From Beijerinckiaceae bacterium (GTDB lineage: Bacteria > Pseudomonadota > Alphaproteobacteria > Rhizobiales > Beijerinckiaceae), in the NCBI GenBank assembly GCA_947475995.1, contig CANJNI010000036.1, positions 1 to 44,204 of the forward strand: 44,204 nucleotides of DNA, in the 5' to 3' direction. The notes beneath the pieces were generated by a model, which did no database searches, had not been told where the DNA came from, and worked only from the letters and a program-made list of their open reading frames with translations. This document shows, in pieces, positions 9,970 through 18,818 of this stretch. How positions within the stretch are numbered: position 1 is the first letter of the stretch; each line of letters begins with the position of its first letter. The position numbers and the translations under genes are program-made.

Positions 9970-10752
9970 TCACCCGCGTTCTTTTCGGACCCTCGCTTCA
10001 AACTCGGCGTATTGGGGGCTTTTCTTCCAGGGGGCGGTGCACTCGTTTATTTTATGTTTCGCTGCCTTGGTCTCGGCATCCGTCAGCGGGATAAATTGGC
10101 CGTCGACGAAACGATAGAACGTATCGGGCTTGTGGATTCCGTCGCACCCCACCGGGCAAAAGGCTGTTCGCGGCATGCCGTCTTGGTCTTGCCAGAATCC
10201 GGCCAATACGCCGCCCGGACCTACGCAGACGATATTGCGGTTTACCATCGCGAGGGCGATTCCGCCCGGTCCCGCTGAAGCAATCCCGTCTCCGTCATCC
10301 GAATTGGTTGTCGCCACGCCCTGCCGGAAAGTTTCCGCAAATCCCGACCTGGCGATTGAAACGCCTTTGTCGAAAGTGAGCGCCCATCCGCGGTTATGGG
10401 TAAAAGCTACAGAATTTACGTATCCCAACGAAAAGCCATCGTTAAAAGATCGCGCCACCCCGCCGTCGCCGGTGTTCGCCGTACTGCTGCATCCGGCGAG
10501 AGCTACGCCGTTATGGCTGCAACTCGCGTCGGCTTTGTCGCCCGCAATCGCCGCGCCAAACCACAAGACCTTGCTTTCCGCGCGCCGGAGAGGCGGGGTT
10601 TCGGAGTTTTGAACGCCGTTCCCGCTTACTGCTACATCGAAATGCTTGCCTTGCGCGAATTCTCCGTCTCCGACGGAAATCACCTGTCGCCGGGGCGTCG
10701 GACATTCGGGCGGGTGAACGATAATTTCGTTGTCGGAATTGCCGCTCGGCAT
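9970..10752 (-). CDS. orphan protein with octapeptide repeats (possible beta-solenoid)
   Basis: From ATG 10752, behind a strong GAGGAGAGG site, the protein has 260 residues; an ATG 16 codons upstream lacks such a site. Residues 98-150 split into about seven near-perfect 8-residue units: GVARSFND, GFSLGYVN, SVAFTHNR, GWALTFDK, GVSIARS (one short), GFAETFRQ, GVATTNSD. The pattern G-(V/F/W)-A-x-(S/T)-x-x-polar suggests a narrow beta-solenoid. Gly-rich flanks extend it on both sides, and the C-terminal 50 residues are charged. No signal peptide or membrane span is seen. The GC content is visibly lower than the neighbours, hinting at transfer. I recognise no family; the function is unknown. Confidence 0.7.
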   Translation of the reverse strand: MPSGNSDNEIIVHPPECPTPRRQVISVGDGEFAQGKHFDVAVSGNGVQNSETPPLRRAESKVLWFGAAIAGDKADASCSHNGVALAGCSSTANTGDGGVARSFNDGFSLGYVNSVAFTHNRGWALTFDKGVSIARSGFAETFRQGVATTNSDDGDGIASAGPGGIALAMVNRNIVCVGPGGVLAGFWQDQDGMPRTAFCPVGCDGIHKPDTFYRFVDGQFIPLTDAETKAAKHKINECTAPWKKSPQYAEFEARVRKERG

Positions 10753-10920
10753 GAACCTCTCCTCATCAATGATTTGAAAGAACGGATCGGTGATTTTCAA
10801 ACAGTTGTGCGACTATGCTTGATCGCGGATGTATTGAGAACGCTATGGCACAGTCTGTCCGGGCGCTGTGCTGTTAGTCAAGTAGCGGTCGAAACCTTTC
10901 GCACGCCTTCAAAAATTTGA

Positions 10921-10966
10921 AGCATGTTCCGACCGCAAAAGTCGTTCAATTCCTGCCGAACATGCT
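10921..10966. repeat. palindromic intergenic repeat upstream of purD
   Basis: AGCATGTTC (10921-10929) and GAACATGCT (10958-10966) are perfect inverted arms around 28 bases. The arms and the following CTAGAAC resemble a dispersed palindrome family that ends in AGCATG/CATGCT and is common in Hyphomicrobiales genomes (from memory, not searched). It lies 30 bases before purD. The preceding 10801-10920 shows nothing else. Confidence 0.45.
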
Positions 10967-10995
10967 CTAGAACCACGCCGAAAGAAGGACACCTG

Positions 10996-12276
10996 ATGAA
11001 CATCCTCCTCATCGGCTCTGGCGGGCGCGAACATGCTTTGGCCAATGCGCTGGCGAAATCACCGCGCCTGACGAAGCTTTTCGCCGCGCCCGGCAATCCC
11101 GGCATGAAAGACGTCGAATGCGTCGCCCTCGATGTGAGCGACCACGCGGCGGTGGTGAATTTCTGCCGCCTGATGAGCATCGGCTTCGTGGTGGTCGGTC
11201 CCGAGGCTCCGCTTGTGGCCGGTCTGGTGGACGATCTCGACAAGGCCGGGATCAAGGCTTTCGGACCCTCGAAAGCAGCCGCGCAACTCGAAGGCTCCAA
11301 AGGCTTCACCAAGGACCTCTGTCGCGACTTCGACATTCCTACTGCCGCATACGAGCGCTTCACGGCGGCGGAACCTGCCAAAGCCTATATTGGCAAGCGC
11401 GGCGCGCCGATCGTCGTGAAGGCCGACGGGCTGGCGGCCGGCAAGGGCGTCATCGTGGCGATGAACGTCGAGGAGGCGCTGGCGGCGGTCGATACGATCT
11501 TCGGAGGCGCTTTCGGAGCGGCGGGCGCCGAAGTCGTGGTGGAAGATTTTCTCGAAGGCGAGGAAGCCTCGTTCTTTGCGCTCTGCGATGGCGAGCGCGC
11601 GTTGGCATTTGCCTCAGCGCAGGACCACAAGCGCGTCGGCGATGGCGACACCGGTCCCAACACCGGCGGCATGGGAGCCTATTCGCCCGCGCCGGTGATG
11701 ACGCCGGAAGTCTCCGAGCGCGTCATGCGCGAGATCATCGAGCCCACGATGCGCGGCATGAAGGCGCGCGGCGCGCCCTACAAGGGCGTGCTCTTCGCCG
11801 GCCTGATGATTGGGCCGAAAGGCCCGCAACTCATCGAGTTCAATGCCCGCTTCGGCGATCCGGAAACGCAGGTCATGTTGCCGCGTGTGCAGGACGACCT
11901 GCTGGAACTGCTGCTCGCCTGCGCGGATGGCGCGCTGACCGGCAAGCCCGTGAATCTTTCGCCGCAGACGGCCCTCACCGTCGTCTATGCGGCGAAAGGC
12001 TATCCGGACAATCCCGAACGCGGCACGGAGATCCGCAATCTCGACAAGGCCGCAAGCCTGCCGGGCGTGATGGTCACGCATGCGGGAACCAAAGCCGAGG
12101 GCGGCAAGTTGCTCGCCAATGGCGGTCGCGTGCTCAACGTCACCGCGATGGGCGACAGCGTGCGGGCCGCGCAGTCCCGCGCCTATGAGGCGCTGGCGCA
12201 GATCGACTGGCCCGGTGGTTTCTACCGCCGCGATATCGGCTGGCGCGCAGTCGAAAGAGAGAAGGCGTCGCACTAG
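10996..12276 (+). CDS. purD: phosphoribosylamine--glycine ligase
   Basis: PurD (GAR synthetase) makes glycinamide ribonucleotide from phosphoribosylamine, glycine and ATP in the second step of purine synthesis. The 426-residue length is typical. The start [16 protein letters not shown] is the family signature, and the ATP-grasp core shows [12 protein letters not shown], the [17 protein letters not shown] loop and the [12 protein letters not shown] motif with the metal-binding acidic residues. ATG 10996 has AGAAGGA upstream; the frame is open further back but runs into the palindromic repeat. A hydrolase gene follows after 30 bases, so co-transcription is likely. Confidence 0.97.
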   Translation: MNILLIGSGGREHALANALAKSPRLTKLFAAPGNPGMKDVECVALDVSDHAAVVNFCRLMSIGFVVVGPEAPLVAGLVDDLDKAGIKAFGPSKAAAQLEGSKGFTKDLCRDFDIPTAAYERFTAAEPAKAYIGKRGAPIVVKADGLAAGKGVIVAMNVEEALAAVDTIFGGAFGAAGAEVVVEDFLEGEEASFFALCDGERALAFASAQDHKRVGDGDTGPNTGGMGAYSPAPVMTPEVSERVMREIIEPTMRGMKARGAPYKGVLFAGLMIGPKGPQLIEFNARFGDPETQVMLPRVQDDLLELLLACADGALTGKPVNLSPQTALTVVYAAKGYPDNPERGTEIRNLDKAASLPGVMVTHAGTKAEGGKLLANGGRVLNVTAMGDSVRAAQSRAYEALAQIDWPGGFYRRDIGWRAVEREKASH

Positions 12277-12306
12277 TTTCACACGACATGTTCAGGAGCC
12301 CGTGGC

Positions 12307-13206
12307 ATGACCGATCTCGCAGATCTCTTTCCGGGCTTCCAGTCGCACTGGGTTGATACATCCATCGGTCGCATCTTTGCGCGCTCGGGCGGGCAGGGGA
12401 CGCCTGTTGTTCTGCTCCACGGCTTTCCCGAAAGCCACGTGATGTGGCATCGGGTTGCGCCTGCGCTGGCCGAAAATCATTTTGTCGTCGCGATGGACTT
12501 GCGCGGCTATGGCTGGTCCTCTGCGCCGCGCAGCGAGGGCGGCGCGTTTTATACCAAGCGCGCCATGTATGAGGATGTGATCGCCGTCATGGAATCGCTC
12601 GGCCACGTGCATTTTCACGTCGTCGGCCATGATCGCGGTGCGCGCGTGGCCTATCGGCTTGCGCTCGATCATCCGGGCCGCGTCGACCGTCTTGCATTGC
12701 TGGACATTCTGCCCACCGCTGAAGTGTGGAAGAACATTCGCTCCGGCGCAGCGCCCGGCGCGCATTGGGAATTTTTGTCGCAGCCCGCGCCGCAGCCTGA
12801 GCAGACGATCGCCAGCGACCCCGACGCCTATTTCGAGAAGTTGCTGTCGACATGGACGCAGCAGCAATCCTTGCGCGCGTTCGATGCCCGCGCCGTCGCC
12901 ATGTATCGCGCCGCCTGGCGCGATCCTTCCCGCATCCACGCCATGTGCGAGGATTACCGGGCGGGCGCAACGTCAGAGGTTGAAGCCGATGCGGCGGACG
13001 CCGCCGCGCACAAAACGATTTCCAGTCCGACGCTGGTGCTCAACGGCGATTTCTATCTGACGCGCGGCGGTGTCGAGACGCCGCTGGAAGTCTGGCGGCG
13101 GACCTTCGCGCCGGACGCCAGGGGTGGAATGATTGACTCCGGACATTTCCTGGCGGAGGAAAATGCCGAGGACACGATTGCGATCCTGAAGGCCTTTTTC
13201 AAATGA
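12307..13206 (+). CDS. haloacetate (fluoroacetate) dehalogenase-type alpha/beta hydrolase
   Basis: The 299-residue protein aligns by recall with the fluoroacetate dehalogenase of Rhodopseudomonas palustris. Expected catalytic and binding residues are all present: nucleophile Asp109 in GHDRGAR, carboxylate-binding Arg110 and Arg113, Asp133 (LLDILPT), halide-binding His153-Trp154 (GAHWEF) and Tyr217 (CEDYRAG), and catalytic His279 (DSGHFLAEE). The predicted reaction is hydrolysis of haloacetate to glycolate and halide (EC 3.8.1.3). Activity on fluoride remains inference, since close homologues can prefer chloro- or bromoacetate or epoxides. It overlaps the GNAT gene by four bases (ATGA). A CAGGAG site precedes it. 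Confidence 0.85.
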   Translation: MTDLADLFPGFQSHWVDTSIGRIFARSGGQGTPVVLLHGFPESHVMWHRVAPALAENHFVVAMDLRGYGWSSAPRSEGGAFYTKRAMYEDVIAVMESLGHVHFHVVGHDRGARVAYRLALDHPGRVDRLALLDILPTAEVWKNIRSGAAPGAHWEFLSQPAPQPEQTIASDPDAYFEKLLSTWTQQQSLRAFDARAVAMYRAAWRDPSRIHAMCEDYRAGATSEVEADAADAAAHKTISSPTLVLNGDFYLTRGGVETPLEVWRRTFAPDARGGMIDSGHFLAEENAEDTIAILKAFFK

Positions 13207-13664
13207 CCACTGTTGTGATGCGCGATGCGACCCGCGCCGATCTCGCCGCAATCGTCACCATGCTGGCGGATGATTTTCTGGGCGGCGAACGCGGCGAAGT
13301 CGTCACCGAGCCCCTGCCGGATTCCTATGTCGATTCCTTCAACGACATCAGGGAAGACCCGCGCCAGCGCCTCATCGTCGCAGAACGGGACGGCGAGATC
13401 GCCGGCTGCTATCAGCTCACTCTGATTCCGGGCCTGTCCTATCAGGGCGCATGGAAAGCCATCATCGAGGGCGTGCGCACACGCGGCGACCTGCGCGGAA
13501 CCGGAATCGGCGCGCAGATGCTGGCGCACGCTATCGGTCTTTCGCGCGATGGCGGCGCGCGCGCGCTGGAACTGACCACTAACAAGGCCCGCAAGGACGC
13601 CCACCGCTTTTATGCGAAGCTCGGATTCAAGAATTCCCACGAAGGCTTCAAGCTGGAACTCTGA
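13203..13664 (+). CDS. GNAT family N-acetyltransferase
   Basis: The 153-residue protein has the acetyl-CoA pyrophosphate loop RGTGIGAQML (motif A: R-G-x-G-x-G/A) and the C-terminal AHRFYAKLGFKNSH segment common to GNAT enzymes. The start ATG overlaps the hydrolase stop, so the two are translationally coupled. The substrate is unknown; small members of this type acetylate amino groups of metabolites, antibiotics or proteins. Confidence 0.9.
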   Translation: MTTVVMRDATRADLAAIVTMLADDFLGGERGEVVTEPLPDSYVDSFNDIREDPRQRLIVAERDGEIAGCYQLTLIPGLSYQGAWKAIIEGVRTRGDLRGTGIGAQMLAHAIGLSRDGGARALELTTNKARKDAHRFYAKLGFKNSHEGFKLEL

Positions 13665-13665
13665 C

Positions 13666-14526
13666 ATGGCGAAAGCCGTCGAGCCCGTCGGCCAACCCTC
13701 CATCGGTCTCGCGCTTGGCGGCGGCGGGGCGCGCGGTCTTGCGCATATCGTGCTGCTGGAAGCGCTGGACGAAATGGGTCTGAAGCCTGCCCGCATCGTC
13801 GGCACGTCCATCGGGGCCGTGGTCGGCGCGGCCTATGCGTCGGGGATCAGCGGCCGTGATCTGCGCGCTCATGTGCTGGGCCTCGTGCGCGACAAGCCCG
13901 CCGCGATGGCGCGGGTGCTCAAGGCGCGAGTGGGGCGGCTGGTCGATCTGTTTAACGGTGTCGGCCATCCGATCATGCTCGACGGCGAACTGCTGCTCGA
14001 CATGTTCTGGCCCGACAAGGTGCCGGACCGTTTCGAGCAACTTTTGATTCCGTTCGAGGCTGTGGCGACTGATTATGTCGGTCGTCGCGCAGCGATCTTC
14101 GACACGGGTCCGCTCGCGCCCGCCGTCGCGGCCTCGATGGCGATCCCGGGGCTGATCAAGCCGGTCGAGATGGATGGACTTGTGCTGGTCGATGGTGGTG
14201 TGGTCGATCCGCTCCCGTTCCGGCATCTGGTCGGCCGGACCGAAATGATCGTCGCCTGTGACGTGACCGGCGGCCCGGTGGCTGACCGCAAGGCGGCCCC
14301 GAAGCCGTTCGAGGCCATGTTCGGCGCGGCGCAGATCATGATGGCGTCCATCACCCGCGAAATGCTGAGCGTCAGCCAGCCCGATGTCCTGCTGAAGCCT
14401 GACGTCGACGCCTTTCGGGTCCACGATTTCTTCAAGGCCATGCAGATCTTCGCGGCCTGCGAGCCGGTGCGCGAACAAACGAAGCAGCAGCTCAAGCGCG
14501 CGATAGATCGCAGCCTGACAAGCTGA
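13666..14526 (+). CDS. patatin-like phospholipase family protein
   Basis: The 286-residue protein shows the patatin fold elements in order: the oxyanion loop GGGGARG (18-24), the nucleophile elbow GTSIG with Ser48, and the catalytic DGG with Asp176 in LVLVDGGVVDPLP. The Ser-Asp dyad is complete, so it should be an active lipid acyl hydrolase. It has no signal peptide and no C-terminal barrel, so it resembles the short RssA-type group rather than secreted PlpD. It starts one base after the GNAT stop, extending the same operon. Its substrate is unknown. Confidence 0.92.
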   Translation: MAKAVEPVGQPSIGLALGGGGARGLAHIVLLEALDEMGLKPARIVGTSIGAVVGAAYASGISGRDLRAHVLGLVRDKPAAMARVLKARVGRLVDLFNGVGHPIMLDGELLLDMFWPDKVPDRFEQLLIPFEAVATDYVGRRAAIFDTGPLAPAVAASMAIPGLIKPVEMDGLVLVDGGVVDPLPFRHLVGRTEMIVACDVTGGPVADRKAAPKPFEAMFGAAQIMMASITREMLSVSQPDVLLKPDVDAFRVHDFFKAMQIFAACEPVREQTKQQLKRAIDRSLTS

Positions 14527-14616
14527 GCCGCGCAATTTGCGCACTGTTGCCCGGTTACATCTTGAAAAGGTCGTAGATTCCGGGCCAAACTCCGCTCACC
14601 ATAGCGGAATTCGCCA

Positions 14617-15798
14617 ATGAAACTCGTCCGTTTCGTGCTGGCTGCGGTCGCGCTGCTCTGTGCCGCCCCGGCTGTCGCTGAAGATTACACGGTGGAAAGA
14701 GGCTTCCTCCGTGTGCAGATCAATGGCCGCACTTGGCGGCTGGAGGCGAGCTTCACCAAGCGGAGCGACGCTAGCGGCAGGTTGCCGATCGCGCTCATCA
14801 CCCATGGTTCGACCGACTCACCCGCACAACGTCTCAACCAGCACGTTGGTTCCCTCGAACCGCAGGCCCGCGATTTCGCCTGGCGGGGCTACCTGGCCGT
14901 CGCCGTCATGCGGCGGGGATTCGGCTCGTCCGACGGGCCGCTTCCGGCTCCCACCACCTGTCCGGTGAAAAGCTACACGAACCGCTTCAATGCGGATGCG
15001 GACGATCTGCAGGGCGCGCTCGAAGCTGTCGCCAAGCGGCCCGACGCGGATGCCGGGACCGCCATTGCGGTCGGGGTTTCGGCGGGCGGTCCGGCGGTCA
15101 TGGCGCTGGGGGCGCGCAATCCGGCCGGCCTCAAGGCGGTGATCAATGTTTCCGGCGGCCTCGTGTCGCTCGCCTGCCCGAAGGAAGAGGTGCTGATTGA
15201 TGCGGTGAAGACTTTCACGGCCGGCAACAAGGTGCCGCAGCTCTGGATCTATGCGGCGAATGACAGCCTGTTCGGGCCTCCGCTGGTCGATCGTATGCAC
15301 GAGACTGCGCTGGATGCGGGCGCGGATGTGAAGATCATCCGCCTCGACAATATGGGACGCGATGGTCACGATATTTTCGCGACGGCGGACGGGCGCTTTT
15401 CTTGGCTGGCCGAAACGGATGGCTTCCTGCGCGCCTATCGGCTGCCGACATGGAATTACTCCGAAGTCGCGCGGTTGATGAACGTGCTGAAACTCAGGAA
15501 CACCGACCGTTCCTTCGTCGAAAGCTACATGGCGGCGCCCACCCTCAAGGCCATGGCGCGCTCCGCCAGCGGGGAAACGAGGCGCTATTTCTACAATGCC
15601 CGCAATGTTGAGGGCGTGCGCGATTCCGCGCTGAACGCCTGCAACAAGCCTGAGGATCCGTGCGAGATCGTCATGGAAAACGGGCGCGTGGTGGCGTCAT
15701 GGACCCAGCCTGCCGAAAAGGCTCCAACGGCCAATGTGGCCGCCCCGGGCGCGCAAACGAAGGACCCGCCGGCTACGACGACGACCGGCGCTCCCTGA
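14617..15798 (+). CDS. exported alpha/beta hydrolase, dienelactone hydrolase-like
   Basis: The 393-residue protein has a signal peptide with likely cleavage after APAVA (residue 21). The alpha/beta hydrolase core contains the nucleophile elbow GVSAGG (Ser155), an acid in YAANDSLFG (Asp216) and the histidine in GRDGHD (His251), an order typical of the family. A C-terminal extension of about 100 residues ends in a Thr/Pro/Ala-rich low-complexity tail and carries two close cysteines (NACNKPEDPC). It is likely a periplasmic esterase or peptidase; the substrate is unknown. Its last 26 bases overlap the convergent tadA gene. Confidence 0.88.
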   Translation: MKLVRFVLAAVALLCAAPAVAEDYTVERGFLRVQINGRTWRLEASFTKRSDASGRLPIALITHGSTDSPAQRLNQHVGSLEPQARDFAWRGYLAVAVMRRGFGSSDGPLPAPTTCPVKSYTNRFNADADDLQGALEAVAKRPDADAGTAIAVGVSAGGPAVMALGARNPAGLKAVINVSGGLVSLACPKEEVLIDAVKTFTAGNKVPQLWIYAANDSLFGPPLVDRMHETALDAGADVKIIRLDNMGRDGHDIFATADGRFSWLAETDGFLRAYRLPTWNYSEVARLMNVLKLRNTDRSFVESYMAAPTLKAMARSASGETRRYFYNARNVEGVRDSALNACNKPEDPCEIVMENGRVVASWTQPAEKAPTANVAAPGAQTKDPPATTTTGAP

Positions 15799-16258
15799 AG
15801 AAATCACGGAGCATTTCGGCGGCTTCCGTCTCCCGGATTCCGCCGTACACCTCCGGCGCATGATGGCAGGTCGGCTGCGCGAAGAAGCGCGGGCCGTGTT
15901 CGACGCCGCCGCCCTTGGGGTCGGGCGCCGCATAATAGACCCGCCTGATCCTCGCGAAGGAAATCGCCGCCGCGCACATCGCGCAGGGCTCCAGCGTCAC
16001 ATAGAGATCGCAGCCGGTCAGCCGTTCCGAGCCGGTGGCCCGGCACGCCTCCCGGATCGCCAGAACTTCGGCGTGGGCGGTGGGGTCATGGTCGGCGATC
16101 GTGCGATTGCCGCCCTTGCCCAGCACCTTCCCGTCCAGCACCACTACGGCCCCGATCGGCACCTCGTCGCGTGCGCCCGCCGCATGGGCCTGCGCGAAGG
16201 CCAGGGCCATCGGATCGGTCTTTTCGGAAGCCTCGCTCATATCGGTCCGGTTCGGCAT
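15773..16258 (-). CDS. tadA: tRNA adenosine(34) deaminase
   Basis: TadA converts A34 of tRNA-Arg(ACG) to inosine. The zinc site and catalytic Glu are in HAEV (His62, Glu64) and PCAMC (Cys92, Cys95). The protein has 161 residues from ATG 16258, or 155 from ATG 16240; neither has a clear ribosome site, and the shorter form is closer to the usual size. The 3' end overlaps the exported hydrolase gene by 26 bases on the opposite strand. It is divergent from the pseudouridine synthase gene with a 34-base gap. Confidence 0.95.
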   Translation of the reverse strand: MPNRTDMSEASEKTDPMALAFAQAHAAGARDEVPIGAVVVLDGKVLGKGGNRTIADHDPTAHAEVLAIREACRATGSERLTGCDLYVTLEPCAMCAAAISFARIRRVYYAAPDPKGGGVEHGPRFFAQPTCHHAPEVYGGIRETEAAEMLRDFFRERRSSS

Positions 16259-16292
16259 GGTGCGGCCAGCCGCTCTCTGCTATCAGGTCGCC

Positions 16293-18227
16293 ATGACCGA
16301 TAACAGAAACAATGATCGCCGCGGGCCGCGCAAGCCCGGCGGCGGCCGCTCGTCCGACCGGCCATCGTCCGGCAACCGGCCATCGTCCGGCGACAAACCC
16401 TTCCGCAAGCGCGAGGAGGGCGAACGCACGTTCCGTCCGCGCCCCGACGGCGATTCCCGTCCGCCGCGCCGCGATGGGGACAAGCCCTTCCGCAAGCGCG
16501 AGGAGGGCGAACGCACGTTCCGCCCGCGCACTGACGGCGATTCCCGCCCGCCGCGCCGCGATGGCGACAAGCCCTTCCGCAAGCGCGAGGAGGGCGAACG
16601 CACGTTCCGCCCGCGCACTGAGGGGGATTCCCGTCCGCCACGCCGCGATGGCGACAAGCCCTTCCGCAAGCGCGAGGAGGGCGAGCGCACGTTTCGCCCC
16701 CGCAGCGACGCGCCTGCGACAGCCCCCGCCGCGAAGGAGCGCGACGACGGCGCCCAGCGCATCGCCAAGGTGATGGCTCGCGCGGGTCTCTGCTCGCGCC
16801 GCGACGCCGAACAATGGATCGAAGCGGGCCGCGTGTCCGTCAATGGCGAGACGCTGACGAGCCCGGCTTTCAATGTCACGCCTGAAGACGTCGTTCTAGT
16901 CGACGGCAAGCCAATGGCGCAGGCCGAGCGCACGCGCCTGTTCCTGTTCCACAAGCCGCGCGGTTGCGTGACGACAGACCGCGACCCCGAAGGCCGCGCG
17001 ACCATTTTCGACGCTCTGCCCGACGGGCTGCCGCGCGTCGTCACGGTTGGCCGCCTCGACATCAACACCGAAGGCCTGCTGCTGCTCACCAATGACGGCG
17101 GCCTGGCCCGCATGCTCGAATTGCCGTCCACCGGATGGCTGCGCCGCTATCGCGTCCGCGCCAAGGGCGCGACCAATCAGGCGGTGCTGGACGAGTTGAG
17201 CAAGGGCGTCACGATTGACGGCATCGACTATGCCGGCATCGAGGCGCGTCTCGACCGCGAGCAGGGCGCGAATGTCTGGCTCACCATGGGCCTGCGTGAA
17301 GGCAAGAACCGCGAGGTGAAGCGCGTCCTCGAACATATCGGGCTGGAGGTGAACCGCCTGATCCGCATTTCCTTCGGGCCGTTCCAGTTGCTCGAACTGG
17401 ATGAGGGCGCAGTCGAGGAAGTCCCGACCCGCATCCTTCGCGATCAGTTGGGGCCGACTTTGGCGGCCGAGGCGGGTGTCGATTTCGACGGGCCGGTCGG
17501 CCGCGCCGACCGCGGTTCAGGCGCGGAACGCGCGCCCCGCGAGGACCGTCAGGAGCGTCCGCCCCGCCGCGACGCCGGCTGGTCGAGGGCGCCCGAACCC
17601 GTCGAGGAAGAACAGAAGCCCCGTCAGGATCGTCCCAAGCCCGGTCCCCGCAAGCATATTTCGGTCATTCGCGCCGAACGCCGCGCCGAGGCCGCCGAAG
17701 GCCGCAAGCGGATCGAGCGCGGCGAAACCGCCGACCGCAAGGGTCGCGCGGTGAAGATCGAGCGCGTCGTGGCCCCCGCCGGCAAGGAGCGCCCGGACAC
17801 CCGGAACGGCCGGCGTTTCTCGCAGGAACGCGGCGAGCCCGACGGCCGCACGCGCACCGAGCGTCCCGCCGGTTCGCGCTTCCCGCGTTCCGAGAAGCCG
17901 CGCGAGGACCGCGAGGATTTTCGCGGGCCGCGGCCTGACCGCAAGAACAAGAGCAATCGCTTCGGCGGACAGGGCGAGCGCCCGCGTGGCGAAGGCAGGC
18001 CTGCGCGCGACGACGATCGTCCCAGGAGCTATGCGGCGCGTTCCTCGCAGGCGCCCCGCGGCGATCGCGATGGCGCTCCGCGCGGGCGCTCCGCTGAAGG
18101 CGGCGCCGGACGTCCCTCGCGTGGCGACAAGCCGTTCAGCCGCAAGCCCGGCGGCAGCGACAAGCCCCGCTCCCGTGGCCCCGGCGGGCCGAAGCCGGGC
18201 GGCAGGCCGGGTCGCGGGCGCGACTGA
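16293..18227 (+). CDS. rluB: 23S rRNA pseudouridine synthase RluB-like, with repeat and disordered extensions
   Basis: The 644-residue protein has a modest enzymatic core. Residues about 1-150 are highly basic and contain four copies of a 29-residue repeat beginning DKPFRKREEGERTFRPR. The S4 RNA-binding domain follows (RIAKVMARAGLCSRRDAEQWI), then the RsuA/RluB/E/F catalytic domain with GRLDINTEGLLLLTNDG, whose Asp is catalytic. The last 240 residues are rich in Arg, Gly, Glu, Asp and Pro and probably disordered. By family it forms pseudouridine 2605 in 23S rRNA; RluE or RluF identity cannot be excluded. ATG 16293 was chosen because the upstream frame runs through tadA. It ends 5 bases before rsmD. 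Confidence 0.88.
   Translation: MTDNRNNDRRGPRKPGGGRSSDRPSSGNRPSSGDKPFRKREEGERTFRPRPDGDSRPPRRDGDKPFRKREEGERTFRPRTDGDSRPPRRDGDKPFRKREEGERTFRPRTEGDSRPPRRDGDKPFRKREEGERTFRPRSDAPATAPAAKERDDGAQRIAKVMARAGLCSRRDAEQWIEAGRVSVNGETLTSPAFNVTPEDVVLVDGKPMAQAERTRLFLFHKPRGCVTTDRDPEGRATIFDALPDGLPRVVTVGRLDINTEGLLLLTNDGGLARMLELPSTGWLRRYRVRAKGATNQAVLDELSKGVTIDGIDYAGIEARLDREQGANVWLTMGLREGKNREVKRVLEHIGLEVNRLIRISFGPFQLLELDEGAVEEVPTRILRDQLGPTLAAEAGVDFDGPVGRADRGSGAERAPREDRQERPPRRDAGWSRAPEPVEEEQKPRQDRPKPGPRKHISVIRAERRAEAAEGRKRIERGETADRKGRAVKIERVVAPAGKERPDTRNGRRFSQERGEPDGRTRTERPAGSRFPRSEKPREDREDFRGPRPDRKNKSNRFGGQGERPRGEGRPARDDDRPRSYAARSSQAPRGDRDGAPRGRSAEGGAGRPSRGDKPFSRKPGGSDKPRSRGPGGPKPGGRPGRGRD
16392..16706 (+). repeat. 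87-bp tandem repeat inside the pseudouridine synthase gene
   Basis: Units start at 16392, 16479, 16566 and 16653, each exactly 87 bases apart, giving three full copies and one partial. Copies are nearly identical at the DNA level, so expansion is recent. The period is a multiple of three, so copy number can change without a frameshift. Confidence 0.95.
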
Positions 18228-18232
18228 CCGAT

Positions 18233-18790
18233 ATGCGCGTCGTCGGCGGAAAATTTCGCGGCCGGACCCTGAAAGGCCCGTCCTCGCAGGCAGTGCGGCC
18301 CACCTCCGACCGCCTGCGCGAAGCGCTGTTCAACATCCTCGCCCACGCCCATGACGACGCGGCCGACGGCGCTCGCGTGATCGACCTTTTCGCCGGAACC
18401 GGCGCGCTCGGCATCGAGGCCATGTCGCGCGGCGCGACGTTTGCGCTCTTCGTGGACGACAGCCCCGAGGGCCGCGCGCTCATTCGCGAAAATACCGAAG
18501 CTTTCGGGCTCGGCGGCTCCACAAAAATCTTCCGCCGCGACGCCACAAAGCTCGGCGACATGCCCCCGCAGGACAAGTTCACGCTCGCCTTCCTCGATCC
18601 GCCTTACGGAAAAGGCCTCGCGCCGCTGGCCTTGCAATCCCTGCGCGACGGCGGCTGGCTGGCGGATGGCGCGCTTTGCATTGTCGAGGAAAACAGCGCA
18701 GCGGAACTGATCGCGCCGGATGGTTTCGAGACGCTGGATACGCGCGAGTATGGCGAGACGAAGGTGATGTTCCTGCGGTTCGGGCCATAA
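18233..18790 (+). CDS. rsmD: 16S rRNA (guanine(966)-N(2))-methyltransferase
   Basis: RsmD methylates N2 of G966 in 16S rRNA using SAM. The 185-residue protein shows the family start MRVVGGKFRGRTL, the RPTSDRLREALFNIL segment, the SAM-binding DLFAGTGALGIEA and the catalytic DPPYGKG. It follows the pseudouridine synthase by 5 bases, a common pairing that joins two rRNA-modifying enzymes in one operon. It converges on mutL with a 28-base gap. Confidence 0.96.
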   Translation: MRVVGGKFRGRTLKGPSSQAVRPTSDRLREALFNILAHAHDDAADGARVIDLFAGTGALGIEAMSRGATFALFVDDSPEGRALIRENTEAFGLGGSTKIFRRDATKLGDMPPQDKFTLAFLDPPYGKGLAPLALQSLRDGGWLADGALCIVEENSAAELIAPDGFETLDTREYGETKVMFLRFGP

Positions 18791-18818
18791 GGCGGTAGCC
18801 TGTGGGGCTCACCGGCCT

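Noticed and set aside
16035-16292. Upstream extension of the pseudouridine synthase frame
   Set aside because: The 86 codons are antisense to tadA and lack features; the ATG at 16293 fits better.
16392-16706. Tandem repeats considered as a CRISPR array
   Set aside because: Repeats are directly adjacent, without unique spacers, and have a period of 87 bases that is a multiple of three in a coding frame.
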